A stretch of DNA of 64,000 bases from Pseudaminobacter soli (ex Li et al. 2025). GTDB taxonomy: Bacteria > Pseudomonadota > Alphaproteobacteria > Rhizobiales > Rhizobiaceae. This document shows, piece by piece, positions 30,567 to 40,803 of the stretch. Numbering within the stretch: position 1 is the stretch's first letter; each line of letters begins with the position of its first letter. The position numbers and the translations under genes were made by a program. The notes below the pieces were generated by a model. That model ran no database searches, was not told the DNA's origin, and saw only the letters and a list, made by a program, of their open reading frames with translations. Location of the stretch: positions 100,044 through 164,043 of the forward strand of contig NZ_PXYL01000012.1 in assembly GCF_003012705.1 (NCBI RefSeq), in the 5' to 3' direction.

Positions 30567-31604
30567 TCAGCGTTCGGATGCGCCCAGGCCGCGCTCGATC
30601 TTGCCGTCGCGCTCATAGGCACGCACGATCTCGGCGACCAGCGGGTGCCGGACCACGTCGGTGTCGTTGAAGCGCACCGTCACCACGCCCGATACATTGT
30701 CGAGGATGCGCAGAGCTTCCACCAACCCCGAGCGGGTGTTCGGCGGCAGGTCGATCTGGCTGGGATCGCCGGTGACGATCATGCGCGAGTTCTCGCCCAG
30801 GCGGGTCAGGAACATCTTCATCTGCATCGACGTGGTGTTCTGCGCCTCGTCGAGGATGACGGCGGCGTGCGACAGCGTACGGCCGCGCATGAAGGCCAGT
30901 GGCGCGATCTCGATGACCTCGGCTGCGATCGCGCGCTCGACCTTGTCGGCCGGCATCATGTCGTAGAGCGCGTCATAGAGCGGACGCAGATAGGGATCGA
31001 CCTTTTCCTTCATGTCGCCGGGCAGGAAGCCCAGCCGCTCGCCGGCCTCGACAGCCGGACGTGACAGGATGATGCGCTCGACCATGCCGCGCTCCAGCAG
31101 CATGGCGGCATGCGCCACCGCCAGATAGGTCTTGCCGGTACCGGCCGGGCCGATGCCGAACACAAGCTCGGCCCGCTCCAGCGCGCGCATATAGGCGTCC
31201 TGGTTCAGCGAGCGGGCGTAGATGGTGCGCTTGCGCGTGGAGATCTGCGCCGCCGCCACCTTGCCCTTGCGCTCCAGCGTCGGCAAGGTGAGCTGATCGT
31301 CAGCGGCCATGGCCATGCGAATGGCGCCATCGACATCGGACTGGCTGATCTCGACGCCCTTCTGCAGGATGCCGTAGAGATTATCGAGCGCGCGGCGCGC
31401 CTGCTCGGCTGCGACCGGGTCGCCCTTGATAGTCAGCCGATTGCCACGTGAATTGATGTCGACACCGAGCTTCTGCTCGACCCGCGCCAGGTTCTCGTCG
31501 AACTGGCCATAGAGCGCACTGGCAAGCTTGTTGTTGTCGAAGGTCAGAACGATATGCGCCATGTCCGATGCCCCGGAGGGCACATTCTTCGCGTCGGCGT
31601 TCAA
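30567..31604 (-). CDS. phoH: PhoH-family ATPase (YbeZ)
   Basis: RNA-associated P-loop ATPase, functionally tied to YbeY. It has 345 residues: an N-terminal KH-like part (residues about 15-80), then [19 protein letters not shown] (Walker A) near residue 150 and [10 protein letters not shown] (Walker B). The TTG at 31604 was chosen because GAGGAGA lies at the right distance; an in-frame ATG at 31562 (MAHIVLTF) lacks a comparable site. Confidence 0.9.
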   Translation of the reverse strand: MNADAKNVPSGASDMAHIVLTFDNNKLASALYGQFDENLARVEQKLGVDINSRGNRLTIKGDPVAAEQARRALDNLYGILQKGVEISQSDVDGAIRMAMAADDQLTLPTLERKGKVAAAQISTRKRTIYARSLNQDAYMRALERAELVFGIGPAGTGKTYLAVAHAAMLLERGMVERIILSRPAVEAGERLGFLPGDMKEKVDPYLRPLYDALYDMMPADKVERAIAAEVIEIAPLAFMRGRTLSHAAVILDEAQNTTSMQMKMFLTRLGENSRMIVTGDPSQIDLPPNTRSGLVEALRILDNVSGVVTVRFNDTDVVRHPLVAEIVRAYERDGKIERGLGASER

Positions 31605-31628
31605 CCGTATCTCCTCATCTGGGTGCCC

Positions 31629-33026
31629 TCAGGCCCGCTCGGCGAACAGGCTGGCGTGGCCCGTGCTCGTGATTCGCGCAGTAACAATCTCACCGATTTT
31701 GCCGGCATTTTCATCAAGAATAACCGGCAGCAGCCAGGGCGACCGGCCGACGATCTGCTTCGGCTGACGGCCCGGCTTCTCGATCAGCGTCTCGACGGTC
31801 TTGCCCACCAGCCCTTCGATGAAAGTGGTCTGCTGCTCGTTCAAGAGTGCCTGGAGGCGCTGCAAGCGCTCGTCCTTCACCTCTTCGGCGACGTGGTCCT
31901 TCATCTCCGTACCGGGCGTTCCGGGACGCGACGAATATTTGAATGAGAAGGCCTGCGCGTAGTTGACTTCACGCACGAGCTCCAACGTCGCTTCGAAATC
32001 CTCATCGGTCTCGCCCGGGAAGCCGACGATGAAGTCGCCCGACATCGCAATGTCCGGCCGCGCCGCCCGAATGCGCTCAATCAGGCGCAGATAGTCGGCC
32101 GCCGTGTGCTTGCGGTTCATCGCCTTCAGGATGCGATCCGAACCCGCCTGCACCGGCAGGTGCAGGTAAGGCATCAGCGAAGGCAGGTCGCGATGGGCGG
32201 CGATCAGTTCGTCGTCCATGTCGCGCGGATGGCTGGTGGTGTAGCGGAGCCGCGCAATGCCGGGGATTTCGGCAAGCCGGACCAGCAGCCGGCCAAGGCC
32301 CCATTCGTTGCCGTCCGGGCCCTCGCCGTGCCAGGCGTTCACGTTCTGGCCAAGCAGCGTCACCTCGCGCACGCCGGCAGCCGCCAGGCGCTCGGCTTCG
32401 GCGACGATCTGGGCCACGGGGCGCGAAACCTCCGAGCCGCGCGTGTAAGGCACCACGCAGAAGGTGCAGAACTTGTCACAACCTTCCTGCACCGTCAGGA
32501 AGGCGGTCACGCCACGGCTGATGATCTCGGCGCGCCTGGGCTCCGGCAGATGGTCGAATTTGTCTTCCAGCGCGTATTCGGTCTCGACGACCTTTTCGCC
32601 GCCGCGCACCTTCTTCAGCGCCTCGGGCAGGCGGTGGTAGGTCTGCGGGCCGATCACCAGATCGACCGCCGGCGCGCGCCGGATGATCTCGCGGCCTTCC
32701 GCCTGCGCCACGCAGCCGGCGACGCCGATGACCATTTCGCTGCCATTCCTGGCGCGCTCGGCCTTCAGCTCGCGGATGCGGCCGATCTCGGAATAGACCT
32801 TTTCGGCGGCCTTCTCACGGATATGGCAGGTGTTTAGCAGCACAAGGTCGGCGTCCTCCATGGTCGAGGTCGCGACATAGCCGTCGGCGGCCAGCGCATC
32901 GGACATGCGCTGCGAGTCGTAGACGTTCATCTGGCAGCCGTAGGTTTTCACGAAAACCTTCTTGGCCGCTCCTGCCGCCCCTTTGAGGGTCTCGGCGCCG
33001 TCCTGTGAAATCTGCTCCAGTTCCAT
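31629..33026 (-). CDS. miaB: tRNA-2-methylthio-N6-dimethylallyladenosine synthase MiaB
   Basis: Radical-SAM methylthiotransferase acting on i6A37 of tRNAs. It has 465 residues: UPF0004 domain with Cys in [16 protein letters not shown] and GVAGCVAQ; radical-SAM CxxxCxxC in [16 protein letters not shown]; and a C-terminal TRAM domain. The start at 33026 (MELEQIS) is preferred to a TTG at 33056. It lies upstream of phoH with 24 bases between. Confidence 0.95.
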   Translation of the reverse strand: MELEQISQDGAETLKGAAGAAKKVFVKTYGCQMNVYDSQRMSDALAADGYVATSTMEDADLVLLNTCHIREKAAEKVYSEIGRIRELKAERARNGSEMVIGVAGCVAQAEGREIIRRAPAVDLVIGPQTYHRLPEALKKVRGGEKVVETEYALEDKFDHLPEPRRAEIISRGVTAFLTVQEGCDKFCTFCVVPYTRGSEVSRPVAQIVAEAERLAAAGVREVTLLGQNVNAWHGEGPDGNEWGLGRLLVRLAEIPGIARLRYTTSHPRDMDDELIAAHRDLPSLMPYLHLPVQAGSDRILKAMNRKHTAADYLRLIERIRAARPDIAMSGDFIVGFPGETDEDFEATLELVREVNYAQAFSFKYSSRPGTPGTEMKDHVAEEVKDERLQRLQALLNEQQTTFIEGLVGKTVETLIEKPGRQPKQIVGRSPWLLPVILDENAGKIGEIVTARITSTGHASLFAERA

Positions 33027-33104
33027 GGGCCGGCTTCTAACGCTTTTCGATGGCAAAAAACAGACGTTTCTTGGCGGGCCTTTCTCGGCACGCTTTGTGA
33101 CGAA

Positions 33105-33899
33105 TTAGCGCTTGGGGTCGCGCAGCGCCTGGTTCATCATGCTGCGCACGCTGTCCTCGACCTTCCGCGCAGTCTCCTTGCGGCTGGTGCCTTCCGAAAA
33201 TTCCAGCGGCTCACCGAAATGAACTTCCACGTCGATGGCGCCTTCGGCCAGCAGATCCTTGACATGCGGCACCAGGTCCTGGTCGCCCACCCAGGCCGCG
33301 ATCGCCCTGTGCTGGCGCCCCATGGGCAGGCCCTGCAGGCGCGTATAGCTGATGGCGACCGGCTGGATGAAGACCTTGTCGGCACCGCCCTCGTCGATGG
33401 CCAGCTTAGCCGCGCCGAAGAGCGTGCTCTTGAACGGCAGCAATATGTTGCCGTCGCCGGTCGTTCCCTCGGCAAACAGCACCACGGCATCGCCCGAAGC
33501 CAGGCGGCTGGCGATTTCGCTGGCCTGCTCGCCCGATTTGCGCTTGCGGTCACGCTCCACGAAAATGCTGCCCTGCAGGCGCGTCAGCCCACCGATGAGC
33601 GGCCACTTCGCCATTTCCGACTTGGCGATGAAGGCGACGTCGTTGAACGAGGCAAGCACCATGACGTCGGTCCACGAAACGTGGTTGGCTGCGATCAGGA
33701 GTGGGCGGTTCTTTGCCATCGCTCCGGTCACATGGATACGGAAGCCGAGCGCGCGCAGGATCAGCGCGTTGCACCAGCGCCGTATGCGCCGTGGCTTATA
33801 GAGCCCGGTTTTGACGCCGAGATAGGCGAATGGCACCAGCAGGGCCAACCCGACCGCGACGCAGAGAAGCGCCAGACCTATCCGCAGCTTCGCAAACAT
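33105..33899 (-). CDS. 1-acyl-glycerol-3-phosphate-type acyltransferase (PlsC/OlsA family)
   Basis: Membrane-associated acyltransferase of 264 residues with an N-terminal hydrophobic segment. Motif I is NHVSWTD (HX4D); motif III is FAEGTTGDGN. The family includes PlsC (phosphatidic acid synthesis) and OlsA (lyso-ornithine lipid acylation). As I recall, the Sinorhizobium meliloti olsA gene sits in the same miaB-rimI neighbourhood, so an OlsA role is plausible but not shown. GGAGGA precedes the ATG at 33899; a TTG at 33926 is an alternative. Confidence 0.85.
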   Translation of the reverse strand: MFAKLRIGLALLCVAVGLALLVPFAYLGVKTGLYKPRRIRRWCNALILRALGFRIHVTGAMAKNRPLLIAANHVSWTDVMVLASFNDVAFIAKSEMAKWPLIGGLTRLQGSIFVERDRKRKSGEQASEIASRLASGDAVVLFAEGTTGDGNILLPFKSTLFGAAKLAIDEGGADKVFIQPVAISYTRLQGLPMGRQHRAIAAWVGDQDLVPHVKDLLAEGAIDVEVHFGEPLEFSEGTSRKETARKVEDSVRSMMNQALRDPKR

Positions 33900-33931
33900 T
33901 CGCCGTGCCGTTCCTCCAACCGCCAAATTCG

Positions 33932-34426
33932 CTAGCGGAGGTCGCGGCGCATGACAAGCGCGCCATTGGCGCCGCTGCCGGGGGCACGGTAGTAGTCGGC
34001 CCGCTTGCCGACCTCGCGGAAGCCGAGCCGGCGGTAAAGCGCGATCGCCGCTGCATTGGTCTCGTCGACTTCGAGGAACAGCGCCTCGGCGCGCTGCGCA
34101 TGAAGCTCGCGCAGCACAGCATCCATCAGCTTCCAGCCGAGCCCCTGCCGCCGGTAGGCGCGGGCCACCGCAATCGTCAGGATTTCGCCTTCGCCGGCGA
34201 CGAGCCGCGCCAGCACGAAGCCAACAGGCGCTTCATTGCCGCGTCCGACCTCGCGCGCGGCGTAGCCAAACACGGTGTTTTGGGCCAAAAGGTCGGCGAA
34301 CTCGCCGCCCGTCCATGGCCGCACGAAATCCTCGCGATGCAGCAGGGAGACGGCATCGCTGTCCTTCGCCGCCAGCGGCTCCAGCACAAAATCGCGCTGG
34401 CGCGAGGTGATGAAGGGAATGCGCAT
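33932..34426 (-). CDS. rimI: RimI-like ribosomal protein / protein N-acetyltransferase
   Basis: GNAT acetyltransferase of 164 residues. The acetyl-CoA site is ILTIAVARAYRRQGLGWKLM, and the C-terminal signature is AAIALYRRLGFREVGKRADYY, typical of RimI (N-terminal alanine acetylation of S18). The ATG abuts the tsaB stop codon directly. tsaB-rimI pairing is common in proteobacteria. Confidence 0.9.
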   Translation of the reverse strand: MRIPFITSRQRDFVLEPLAAKDSDAVSLLHREDFVRPWTGGEFADLLAQNTVFGYAAREVGRGNEAPVGFVLARLVAGEGEILTIAVARAYRRQGLGWKLMDAVLRELHAQRAEALFLEVDETNAAAIALYRRLGFREVGKRADYYRAPGSGANGALVMRRDLR

Positions 34427-35104
34427 TCAACCGCTCCTCGGCAGGACGAAGCCGGCCTGCGGCTTGGCGTCCGGCTCACGCAGGTAAAGGGGTTTTGGCC
34501 GTTCGCCGGGCTGTTTGCCGGCGGCCAGCTTTGCATAGACGCCGATATCGGCCGTCGGGCCGACAGGCCCGATGACGGTGTCCTGCCCCGGCAGGGTGGC
34601 GGCGATCATTTCCGCAGCCGTGCCAGCGAGGGCGGCGACATATTCGGTCGCCAGCGAGGTCGCCCGCGCAAGGTCGATCACGGCTGGCTCGAAGAGCGTG
34701 GCGCCGACATCGTCATAGACCGCGGCCTGCAGTTCGCCGCGCCCGCCATCGAGGGCAGCCAGCACGGTGCGTGGCCCGTGGAGCGCACGCGCCTCGGCGG
34801 CGAGCGCTTCCAGGGTCGTGACACCGATGGCCGGGATGCCAAGCGCGAGCGCAAGGCCGCGGGTGGCAGAGACCCCGACGCGCACGCCGGTGAAAGAACC
34901 GGGCCCGACCGAGACGGCGACCGCTCCGAGATCGGCAAAGGCGAGCTCGCCCGCCTTCATCGCTGCTTCGACCACGCCCATCAGATGCTCGGCATGGCCC
35001 TTGCCGAGGTCGAGCACCTCGCGGCCAAGCTCTTTGCCCGCGTCCGCGTCGTAGACGCAGGCTGCGCAAAGCCGGGCTGAGCAATCGATGGCGAGGAGCT
35101 TCAT
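34427..35104 (-). CDS. tsaB: TsaB, tRNA threonylcarbamoyladenosine system protein
   Basis: Non-catalytic partner of TsaD in t6A37 synthesis. It has 225 residues with the ASKHA-like N-terminus LLAIDCSARLCAACVYD and the conserved VSVGPGSFTGVRVGVSATRGLALAL near residue 65. It heads the tsaB-rimI-acyltransferase-miaB string. Confidence 0.94.
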   Translation of the reverse strand: MKLLAIDCSARLCAACVYDADAGKELGREVLDLGKGHAEHLMGVVEAAMKAGELAFADLGAVAVSVGPGSFTGVRVGVSATRGLALALGIPAIGVTTLEALAAEARALHGPRTVLAALDGGRGELQAAVYDDVGATLFEPAVIDLARATSLATEYVAALAGTAAEMIAATLPGQDTVIGPVGPTADIGVYAKLAAGKQPGERPKPLYLREPDAKPQAGFVLPRSG

Positions 35105-35125
35105 GAGCGGCTTGCCTGGCGACCC

Positions 35126-37291
35126 TTACTTGGCCGCCCGGTCGCGCGCCTTCAGCTCCAGCCGGCGCCGGTGTAGAACCGGCTCGGTGTAGCCATTGGG
35201 CTGTTCGCGACCCTTGAAGACGAGATCGCAGGCCGCCTGGAAGGCGATGGAATTGTCGAAGTCGGGCGCCATCGGCCGATAGAGCGGATCGTCCGCATTC
35301 TGCCGGTCGACCACAGCCGCCATGCGCTTCATCGTTTCCATGACCTGGTCGTGCGTGACCACGCCGTGGTGCAGCCAGTTGGCGAGGTGCTGGGAGGAGA
35401 TGCGCAACGTGGCGCGGTCTTCCATCAGGCCGACATCGTTGATGTCCGGCACCTTGGAGCAGCCGACGCCCTGGTCGATCCAGCGCACGACATAGCCCAA
35501 AATGCCCTGGGCGTTGTTGTCGATCTCGTGCTGGATTTCCTCCGGCGTCCAGTTCGGACGCACCGCGACCGGCACCGACAGAATGTCGTCGAGTTTTGCA
35601 CGCGGGCGAGTCTTCAGACGCTCCTGCAACGCGTGCACATCGACCTTGTGATAGTGCGTGGCGTGCAGCGTGGCGGCCGTCGGCGACGGTACCCAGGCGG
35701 TGTTTGCGCCGGCCTGCGGATGGGCGATCTTCTGCTCCAGCATCGCCGCCATCAGGTCCGGCATGGCCCACATGCCCTTGCCGATCTGGGCGCGGCCGGA
35801 AAGGCCGCATTCCAGGCCGATATCGACATTCTGCGCCTCATAGGCGGAAATCCAGGCCGACTGCTTCATGTCGCCCTTGCGGATCATCGGCCCGGCTTCC
35901 ATGGAGGTGTGGATCTCGTCGCCGGTGCGATCGAGGAAGCCGGTGTTGATGAACACCACCCGCTCCTTGGCGGCGCGGATGCTCTCCTTGAGGTTGATGG
36001 TGGTGCGCCGCTCCTCGTCCATGATGCCCATCTTGAGCGTGTTCTTCGTCATGCCGAGCAACTTCTCGACGCGATCGAACAGCTCAACGGCAAACGCCGC
36101 CTCTTCGGGCCCGTGCATCTTCGGCTTGACCACATAGACCGAGCCAGTGCGCGAATTTTTCCGCGCGCCGTTCGGGCCGACATCGTGCAGGGCGATGAGG
36201 CCGGTGACGGCGGCATCCATGATGCCTTCGGGCACCTCATTGCCATCACGGTCGAGGATGGCTGGATTGGTCATCAGGTGGCCGACATTGCGCACCAGCA
36301 TCAGCGAGCGGCCGGGCAGCATGACCTTGCCGCCATCCGGCGCGGTGTATTCGCGGTCGGCGCTCAGCTTGCGGGTGACGCTCTTGCCGCCCTTCTCGAA
36401 GGTCTCGGCAAGGTCGCCCTTCATCAAGCCAAGCCAGTTGCGATAGGCAACCACCTTGTCCTCGGCGTCCACCGCGGCGACCGAATCCTCGCAGTCCTGG
36501 ATCGTGGTCAGCGCCGCTTCGAGCACGAGGTCGGCGATGCCGGCCGGATCGGTCTTGCCGATGGTGTGGTTGCGGTCGACGACGATCTCGACATGAAGGC
36601 CGTTCTTTTTGAGCAGCACGGCCGACGGCGCCGCCGCCTCGCCGCGATAGCCGACGAACTGCGCCGGATCGGCCAGACCGGTCGAGCCCACGACCAGCTT
36701 GCCGTCCTTGATCGAAAGGGCGCCGGCATTGGCCCAGGAGCCGTCCTTCAGAGGCGCGGAGGTATCGAGGAAATTGCGCCCCCAGGCGATAACCTTCTCG
36801 CCGCGCTTGGGGTTGTAGCCCTTGCCCTTCTCGGCGCCGTCAGCGTCCGAAATGGCGTCAGTGCCGTAGAGCGCGTCATAGAGCGAACCCCAGCGGGCAT
36901 TGGCGGCATTGAGCGCATAGCGGGCGTTCATGACCGGCACGACGAGCTGCGGGCCGGCAACCACGGCGATCTCGGGATCGACGTTTTCGGTGGCGACCTT
37001 GAACTCCGGGCCTTCCTCGACGAGGTAGCCGATTTCCTTCAGGAAGGCGCGATAGGCGGCCATGTCCGCCGGCGCGCCATTGGCGCGATGCCAGGCATCG
37101 ATCTTTTCCTGCATGGCGTCGCGCTTGGCCAGGAGCTCGCGGTTGCGGGGCGCAAGATCGTGCACGATGGCCGAAAGCCCGGCCCAGAAGGCGGCGGCCT
37201 CGACACCCGTGCCCGGCAGTGCCTCCTGCACCACGAAATCATGAAGCTCACGGGCAATACGCAGACCCGACGCTTCGATCATATCGCTCAT
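35126..37291 (-). CDS. glcB: Malate synthase G
   Basis: Condenses glyoxylate with acetyl-CoA to malate in the glyoxylate bypass or glycolate use. It has 721 residues, matching the 723 of E. coli GlcB. Catalytic regions are visible: [38 protein letters not shown] and [26 protein letters not shown] lies upstream of the chosen start (MSDMIEAS). No isocitrate lyase gene is in the window. The nearest functional link is the 2-hydroxyacid dehydrogenase at 5.6 kb. Confidence 0.95.
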   Translation of the reverse strand: MSDMIEASGLRIARELHDFVVQEALPGTGVEAAAFWAGLSAIVHDLAPRNRELLAKRDAMQEKIDAWHRANGAPADMAAYRAFLKEIGYLVEEGPEFKVATENVDPEIAVVAGPQLVVPVMNARYALNAANARWGSLYDALYGTDAISDADGAEKGKGYNPKRGEKVIAWGRNFLDTSAPLKDGSWANAGALSIKDGKLVVGSTGLADPAQFVGYRGEAAAPSAVLLKKNGLHVEIVVDRNHTIGKTDPAGIADLVLEAALTTIQDCEDSVAAVDAEDKVVAYRNWLGLMKGDLAETFEKGGKSVTRKLSADREYTAPDGGKVMLPGRSLMLVRNVGHLMTNPAILDRDGNEVPEGIMDAAVTGLIALHDVGPNGARKNSRTGSVYVVKPKMHGPEEAAFAVELFDRVEKLLGMTKNTLKMGIMDEERRTTINLKESIRAAKERVVFINTGFLDRTGDEIHTSMEAGPMIRKGDMKQSAWISAYEAQNVDIGLECGLSGRAQIGKGMWAMPDLMAAMLEQKIAHPQAGANTAWVPSPTAATLHATHYHKVDVHALQERLKTRPRAKLDDILSVPVAVRPNWTPEEIQHEIDNNAQGILGYVVRWIDQGVGCSKVPDINDVGLMEDRATLRISSQHLANWLHHGVVTHDQVMETMKRMAAVVDRQNADDPLYRPMAPDFDNSIAFQAACDLVFKGREQPNGYTEPVLHRRRLELKARDRAAK

Positions 37292-37451
37292 AGTCTTTCT
37301 CCTGACACCCAATGCGGACGGACGATTTCGCGGCCTTTGATCACGTTGGGGTTGCAGGGTCAATTCACCCTAAGCCGTAGAACCCGGCAAACCTCGAAAA
37401 GCTGCTTTGCATCATAACATCGGCAGCGGGAAACGTGGATAAGTCGTGGGT

Positions 37452-39470
37452 TCACGCAGCGATCCGCGGCCGGCCGGTGGCGACCGCCAGAATGTGCGCC
37501 TCGATGAACATGCGCTGGCCGTCCACCATCGACGCACGCACATCATGCGTGACCTCGATCTCGGCGGCGTCGGTGCCGGCATCCAGCGCGCGCTGGGCCG
37601 CGATCTTGCGGATCTCGGCGTCGGCGACGCGGATGGCCTCTTCCTCGTTCAGGAAATCGCGCACGTCGTCGCCCGAGGCGACGCGGAACAGCCCCTCCTT
37701 TGGCTGGCTGACGCGCGCCTCGGCCGAGATGCGCACCTGACCGACCACGGCGCCCAGCGCATTGGCGACATCCGTATCCTGCGGCACCACGCACTCATTG
37801 CCGACGAAGCCCGGCAGGCCGGCGTAATGCAGCGGCGCGGAGGCGCCGAGGCCGATGACCGGGCGGTCGAGCGCAACCGTGAAGCGGGCGATGCCTTCAT
37901 GACCGTCGACCGCACGCTGGACCAGCGCATGCGCGACGGTTGCCGCACCGTCCAGCCCGTCCTCGGCGAAGGCGGTTTCGAGAATCACCTCGGCCGAATT
38001 GCGCGTGACGGCGAGCAGCACGCGCTCCGCAATTGCTTCGGGCGTATCGGCAATCGCCTGCCCACGACCGTCGCGCTTGCGGGCGAAGAGCTCGGCGCCG
38101 AGGCGGGCGGCCTTGGCATCCCAGTTCGACTGGCGGCCCAGCGTGTGGGCGGCGTCGGACGGCGTGAAGCCGACGACATGCACCAGCCCGCGCCCCACCA
38201 GCCGGTTCAGCGTGGCGTTCTGCGCGGTCGAAGTGAGCAGCCGGTCGAGCGGCAGCGGCACGGGGCCGATGGCTTCGTAGAGCTTGGCTTCCGGCGCGGT
38301 GAGGCCGGCGGCGAGGCGCTCCGGCACGCCGGTTCGGACGGCGAAGCGGCCGTCCATGCGGCCGGGGTTGGGCGCACGCAGCTGGCGCTCCAGCTCGGCG
38401 GTGACCGCCTCGCCATGCACCATGCCGGCGAGCGCCAACGGCACGACGCGGCGCGGCCCGAGCGTGATGCGCGGGGCAAGCCCGCCATCTTCCAGTGCGA
38501 CCTCCGAATCCCCGCCGAGGCCGAAGGTGCGCATGGCCACCGCCTCGACCATGGTGCGAAAGCCGCCGACGGTGGCGCCTTCGGGGTCGAGCCGGGGGCG
38601 GCCATTGTCGAGCACGGCGACGTCGGTGGTGGTCCCGCCGATGTCCGACACGACCGCGTTGTCGAGGCCGGTCATGTGGCGGGCGCCGACGAGGCTGGCG
38701 GCGGGGCCGGACAGAATCGTCTCGATCGGACGCTGGCGGGCGAAGGCGGCCGAGACCAGCGCGCCATCGCCGCGCACCACCATCAGCGGCGCCTTGATCC
38801 CCCGCGCGCCCAAAAACCCTTCGGTGGCGGCGACCAGCCGGTCGATCATCGAGATCAGCCGCGCATTGAGCAGCGTGGTCAGCGCCCGGCGCGGGCCGCC
38901 GAGTTTTGCGGACAGCTCATGGCTGGCGGTGACGGGCAGGCCGGTCTTTTCGCGGATGAGATCGCGGGCGGCGATTTCGTGGGCCGGGTTGCGGGTGGCG
39001 AAATAGGCGCAGACGGCAAAGCCCGACACCGTTTTCTCCAGCTCTGGCAGCGCGGCCTCGAGCTCGGCCAGTTCCAGCGGCTTGGCGTTGCCATGCACGT
39101 CATGGCCGCCGCCGCAAAACACCACCGGGTCGGTGCCGAGCGCGGTCTTCAGCCCGTCGCGGGCGAGATCGGCTTCCGAGAAGCCGATCATGACCAGCGC
39201 CACGCGCCCGCCCTGCCCTTCGACCAGAGCGTTGGTGGCGAGCGTAGTCGACATCGACACCAGCTTTATGCCGGCCGGGTCGGCCTTGGCCTCGGCCAGC
39301 ACCGCATCGACCGCGCCCGAAATGCCGACCGCCAGATCGTGCCGCGTCGTCAGCGATTTCGCCTTGGCGGTGACGCCCGCGCTCTCCGACCACAGCACCG
39401 CGTCGGTATAAGTGCCGCCGGTATCGATGCCGAGAAACAGCGGGGACGACGGCAAGGGCATTTCGGTCAT
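37452..39470 (-). CDS. Hydantoinase/oxoprolinase family protein (HyuA type)
   Basis: ATP-dependent ring-opening enzyme family (N-methylhydantoinase A, 5-oxoprolinase, acetophenone carboxylase subunits). It has 672 residues: the N-terminal Hydant_A_N domain with LGIDTGGTYTDAVLW, then the Hydantoinase_A core with VVSDIGGTTTDVAVLDNG. Usually it is paired with a HyuB subunit. Here the flanks are glcB and an intergenic region, so it stands alone. Substrate unknown. Confidence 0.85.
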   Translation of the reverse strand: MTEMPLPSSPLFLGIDTGGTYTDAVLWSESAGVTAKAKSLTTRHDLAVGISGAVDAVLAEAKADPAGIKLVSMSTTLATNALVEGQGGRVALVMIGFSEADLARDGLKTALGTDPVVFCGGGHDVHGNAKPLELAELEAALPELEKTVSGFAVCAYFATRNPAHEIAARDLIREKTGLPVTASHELSAKLGGPRRALTTLLNARLISMIDRLVAATEGFLGARGIKAPLMVVRGDGALVSAAFARQRPIETILSGPAASLVGARHMTGLDNAVVSDIGGTTTDVAVLDNGRPRLDPEGATVGGFRTMVEAVAMRTFGLGGDSEVALEDGGLAPRITLGPRRVVPLALAGMVHGEAVTAELERQLRAPNPGRMDGRFAVRTGVPERLAAGLTAPEAKLYEAIGPVPLPLDRLLTSTAQNATLNRLVGRGLVHVVGFTPSDAAHTLGRQSNWDAKAARLGAELFARKRDGRGQAIADTPEAIAERVLLAVTRNSAEVILETAFAEDGLDGAATVAHALVQRAVDGHEGIARFTVALDRPVIGLGASAPLHYAGLPGFVGNECVVPQDTDVANALGAVVGQVRISAEARVSQPKEGLFRVASGDDVRDFLNEEEAIRVADAEIRKIAAQRALDAGTDAAEIEVTHDVRASMVDGQRMFIEAHILAVATGRPRIAA

Positions 39471-40058
39471 GTCGCGGGCAATCCGGAGCGGTTGTACTCG
39501 CCCCTGCCCTTAGCCCACAAAGCTTCGCCACGGAAGCACCGCAAGGTTGAGCCAGCGCCGGCCAGCCGCTGTCGCCACCACGCCCGGCTTTCGCCGTCTG
39601 GTCATTGTCCCTCGACAAGCTCGGGATGAATTCGGGAAGCGGGGCGCAGGGCCATGCCTTCCTATGGTAATTTTTGGCACGGCTTACCGCGCCCCGCCGG
39701 TGAGCTTGCCCCGCTCAGTCGCCTCCACATTCGCGTGGCCAGCCGCCGCAAAGGCCCGGACTTGGGGGTTCATCACCCAGCAGCGCCACCGTTAGCGCCA
39801 CCAGCCCGGACACCGACGCTTCCACCTGATACCCGGTGCGCACCAGGCTTCCCGCGGAAGCGGATTTGGCCTTCAGGATAAGGGGCGGCGGTGGTGTGGG
39901 GGATGAAGTTTTTTGCGGCGCAGGCGCGGGTGGTGGTTATCCCCCCGACGAAACACCGGAATTTCAATGGCCTGGCCGCGCATGCGCGCGGCAGACGCGG
40001 ATGCGACATGACAAAAGACCGGAATTTTCGTCCCCCTGTTTTGTCGTCATAAGGCATC
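39471..40058. other. Intergenic region without a recognisable gene
   Basis: About 590 bases with only weak ORFs in several frames and no ribosome sites that convinced me. At 39608-39630 there is a CTCGACAAGCTCGGGATGA-type stretch related to the CTCATCC...GGATGAG palindrome at 41054-41080. On the minus strand around 39850-39720 a frame reads through without stops, but it matches nothing I know. It may hold remnants of dispersed repeats. Confidence 0.4.
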
Positions 40059-40090
40059 GCTCCTGACAGCAAGTTGTCAGGAGCTGTCAG
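40059..40090. promoter_or_regulatory. Perfect inverted repeat with an extra half-site
   Basis: GCTCCTGACA (40059-40068) and TGTCAGGAGC (40075-40084) are perfect 10-base arms with a 6-base spacer. A further TGTCAG follows at 40085-40090, one helical turn after the TGTCAG inside the second arm. It lies 33 bases before the next start codon, so it looks like an operator. No regulator gene is adjacent. Confidence 0.55.
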
Positions 40091-40122
40091 TTATGCTCGA
40101 GCATCAATCAAGGGAGGGACGG

Positions 40123-40593
40123 ATGCGCGACCAAGGATTTGCCGATTTCGATTTCCTGATCGGGGAATGGCACATCACCAACGAATGCCTCAACGAGCGG
40201 CTGACCGGCTGCGCCGAATGGCACAGTTTTCCGGCCACCGCGCGGGTGGAAAAGGTGATGGATGGCGGCGGCAATCTCGACCAGATGTTCGTGCCCGCGC
40301 GCGGTTTCACCGGCATGACACTGCGCCTCTACAACCCCGAAACAAGATTTTGGTCGATCTACTGGTCCGACACCAAATCGCACCGGCTGTTTCCGCCGAC
40401 GGTGGGAAAATTCGAAAACGGTCGCGGCGAGTTCTTTGGCGACGATGTCGAGGGCGGAAAGCCGGTGCGCGTGCGGTTTTTGTGGACGGCGGGAGAAAAC
40501 CCGCGCTGGGAACAGGCGTTTTCCACGGATGGCGGGGGGAGTTGGGAGGTGAACTGGGTGATGAAGTTTGAGAGGGACCGCGCGAAGATCTGA
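40123..40593 (+). CDS. DUF1579-like / lipocalin-like small protein
   Basis: A 156-residue cytoplasmic protein rich in aromatic residues, beginning DFDFLIGEWHITNECL, the typical opening of DUF1579/heme-binding-like beta-barrels. It continues with alternating strands (MTLRLYNPETRFWSIYWSD; RVRFLWTAGENPRWEQAFS). No signal peptide is present. GGGAGG precedes the ATG at 40123. Function unknown; a small-ligand or stress role is only a guess. Confidence 0.7.
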   Translation: MRDQGFADFDFLIGEWHITNECLNERLTGCAEWHSFPATARVEKVMDGGGNLDQMFVPARGFTGMTLRLYNPETRFWSIYWSDTKSHRLFPPTVGKFENGRGEFFGDDVEGGKPVRVRFLWTAGENPRWEQAFSTDGGGSWEVNWVMKFERDRAKI

Positions 40594-40598
40594 AGGCA

Positions 40599-40640
40599 AA
40601 CGATGCGCTGCCGGAACTCGCGAGCCGAAAGAAAAGATAG
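40599..40640 (+). pseudogene. Remnant of a GIY-YIG gene 3' end (copy 1)
   Basis: Forty-two bases read NDALPELASRKKR followed by TAG. This corresponds to the last residues YERLPELASRKRR of the intact GIY-YIG gene at 41094-41381. As with the intact gene, the hairpin repeat begins just after the TAG. The rest of the gene is missing. Confidence 0.65.
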
Positions 40641-40646
40641 CTGGAG

Positions 40647-40710
40647 CCACCCTCGTGGTTCGAGGCTCCGTTCCGCTTCGCTCCACTCCCGCACCGCACC
40701 ATGAGGGTGG
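40647..40710. repeat. Palindromic repeat P1, copy 1
   Basis: Imperfect hairpin opening CCACCCTCGTGGTTCGAGG and closing with CACCATGAGGGTGG. The loop contains CCGTTCCGCTTCGCTCC. Near-identical copies lie at 41388-41450 and 41565-41627. Each copy starts six to seven bases after a GIY-YIG stop codon or its remnant. Confidence 0.8.
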
Positions 40711-40803
40711 GGGCGTGCCGCCTCGCTCATTGTTGAACGGGCGTGCCACGGCGTTGAAGGGGCGTGCACGGCGCTCAATCTTGAAGTGGGGTTGCGCCAA
40801 CTT

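Noticed and set aside
35351..39629. Two long plus-strand ORFs opposite glcB and the hydantoinase gene
   Set aside because: Antisense shadows in a GC-rich sequence; the minus-strand proteins are clear family members.
39773..40072. Minus-strand ORF of about 100 codons upstream of the DUF1579-like gene
   Set aside because: Low-complexity Gly/Ala/Arg/Pro sequence, no ribosome site, overlaps the inverted repeat.
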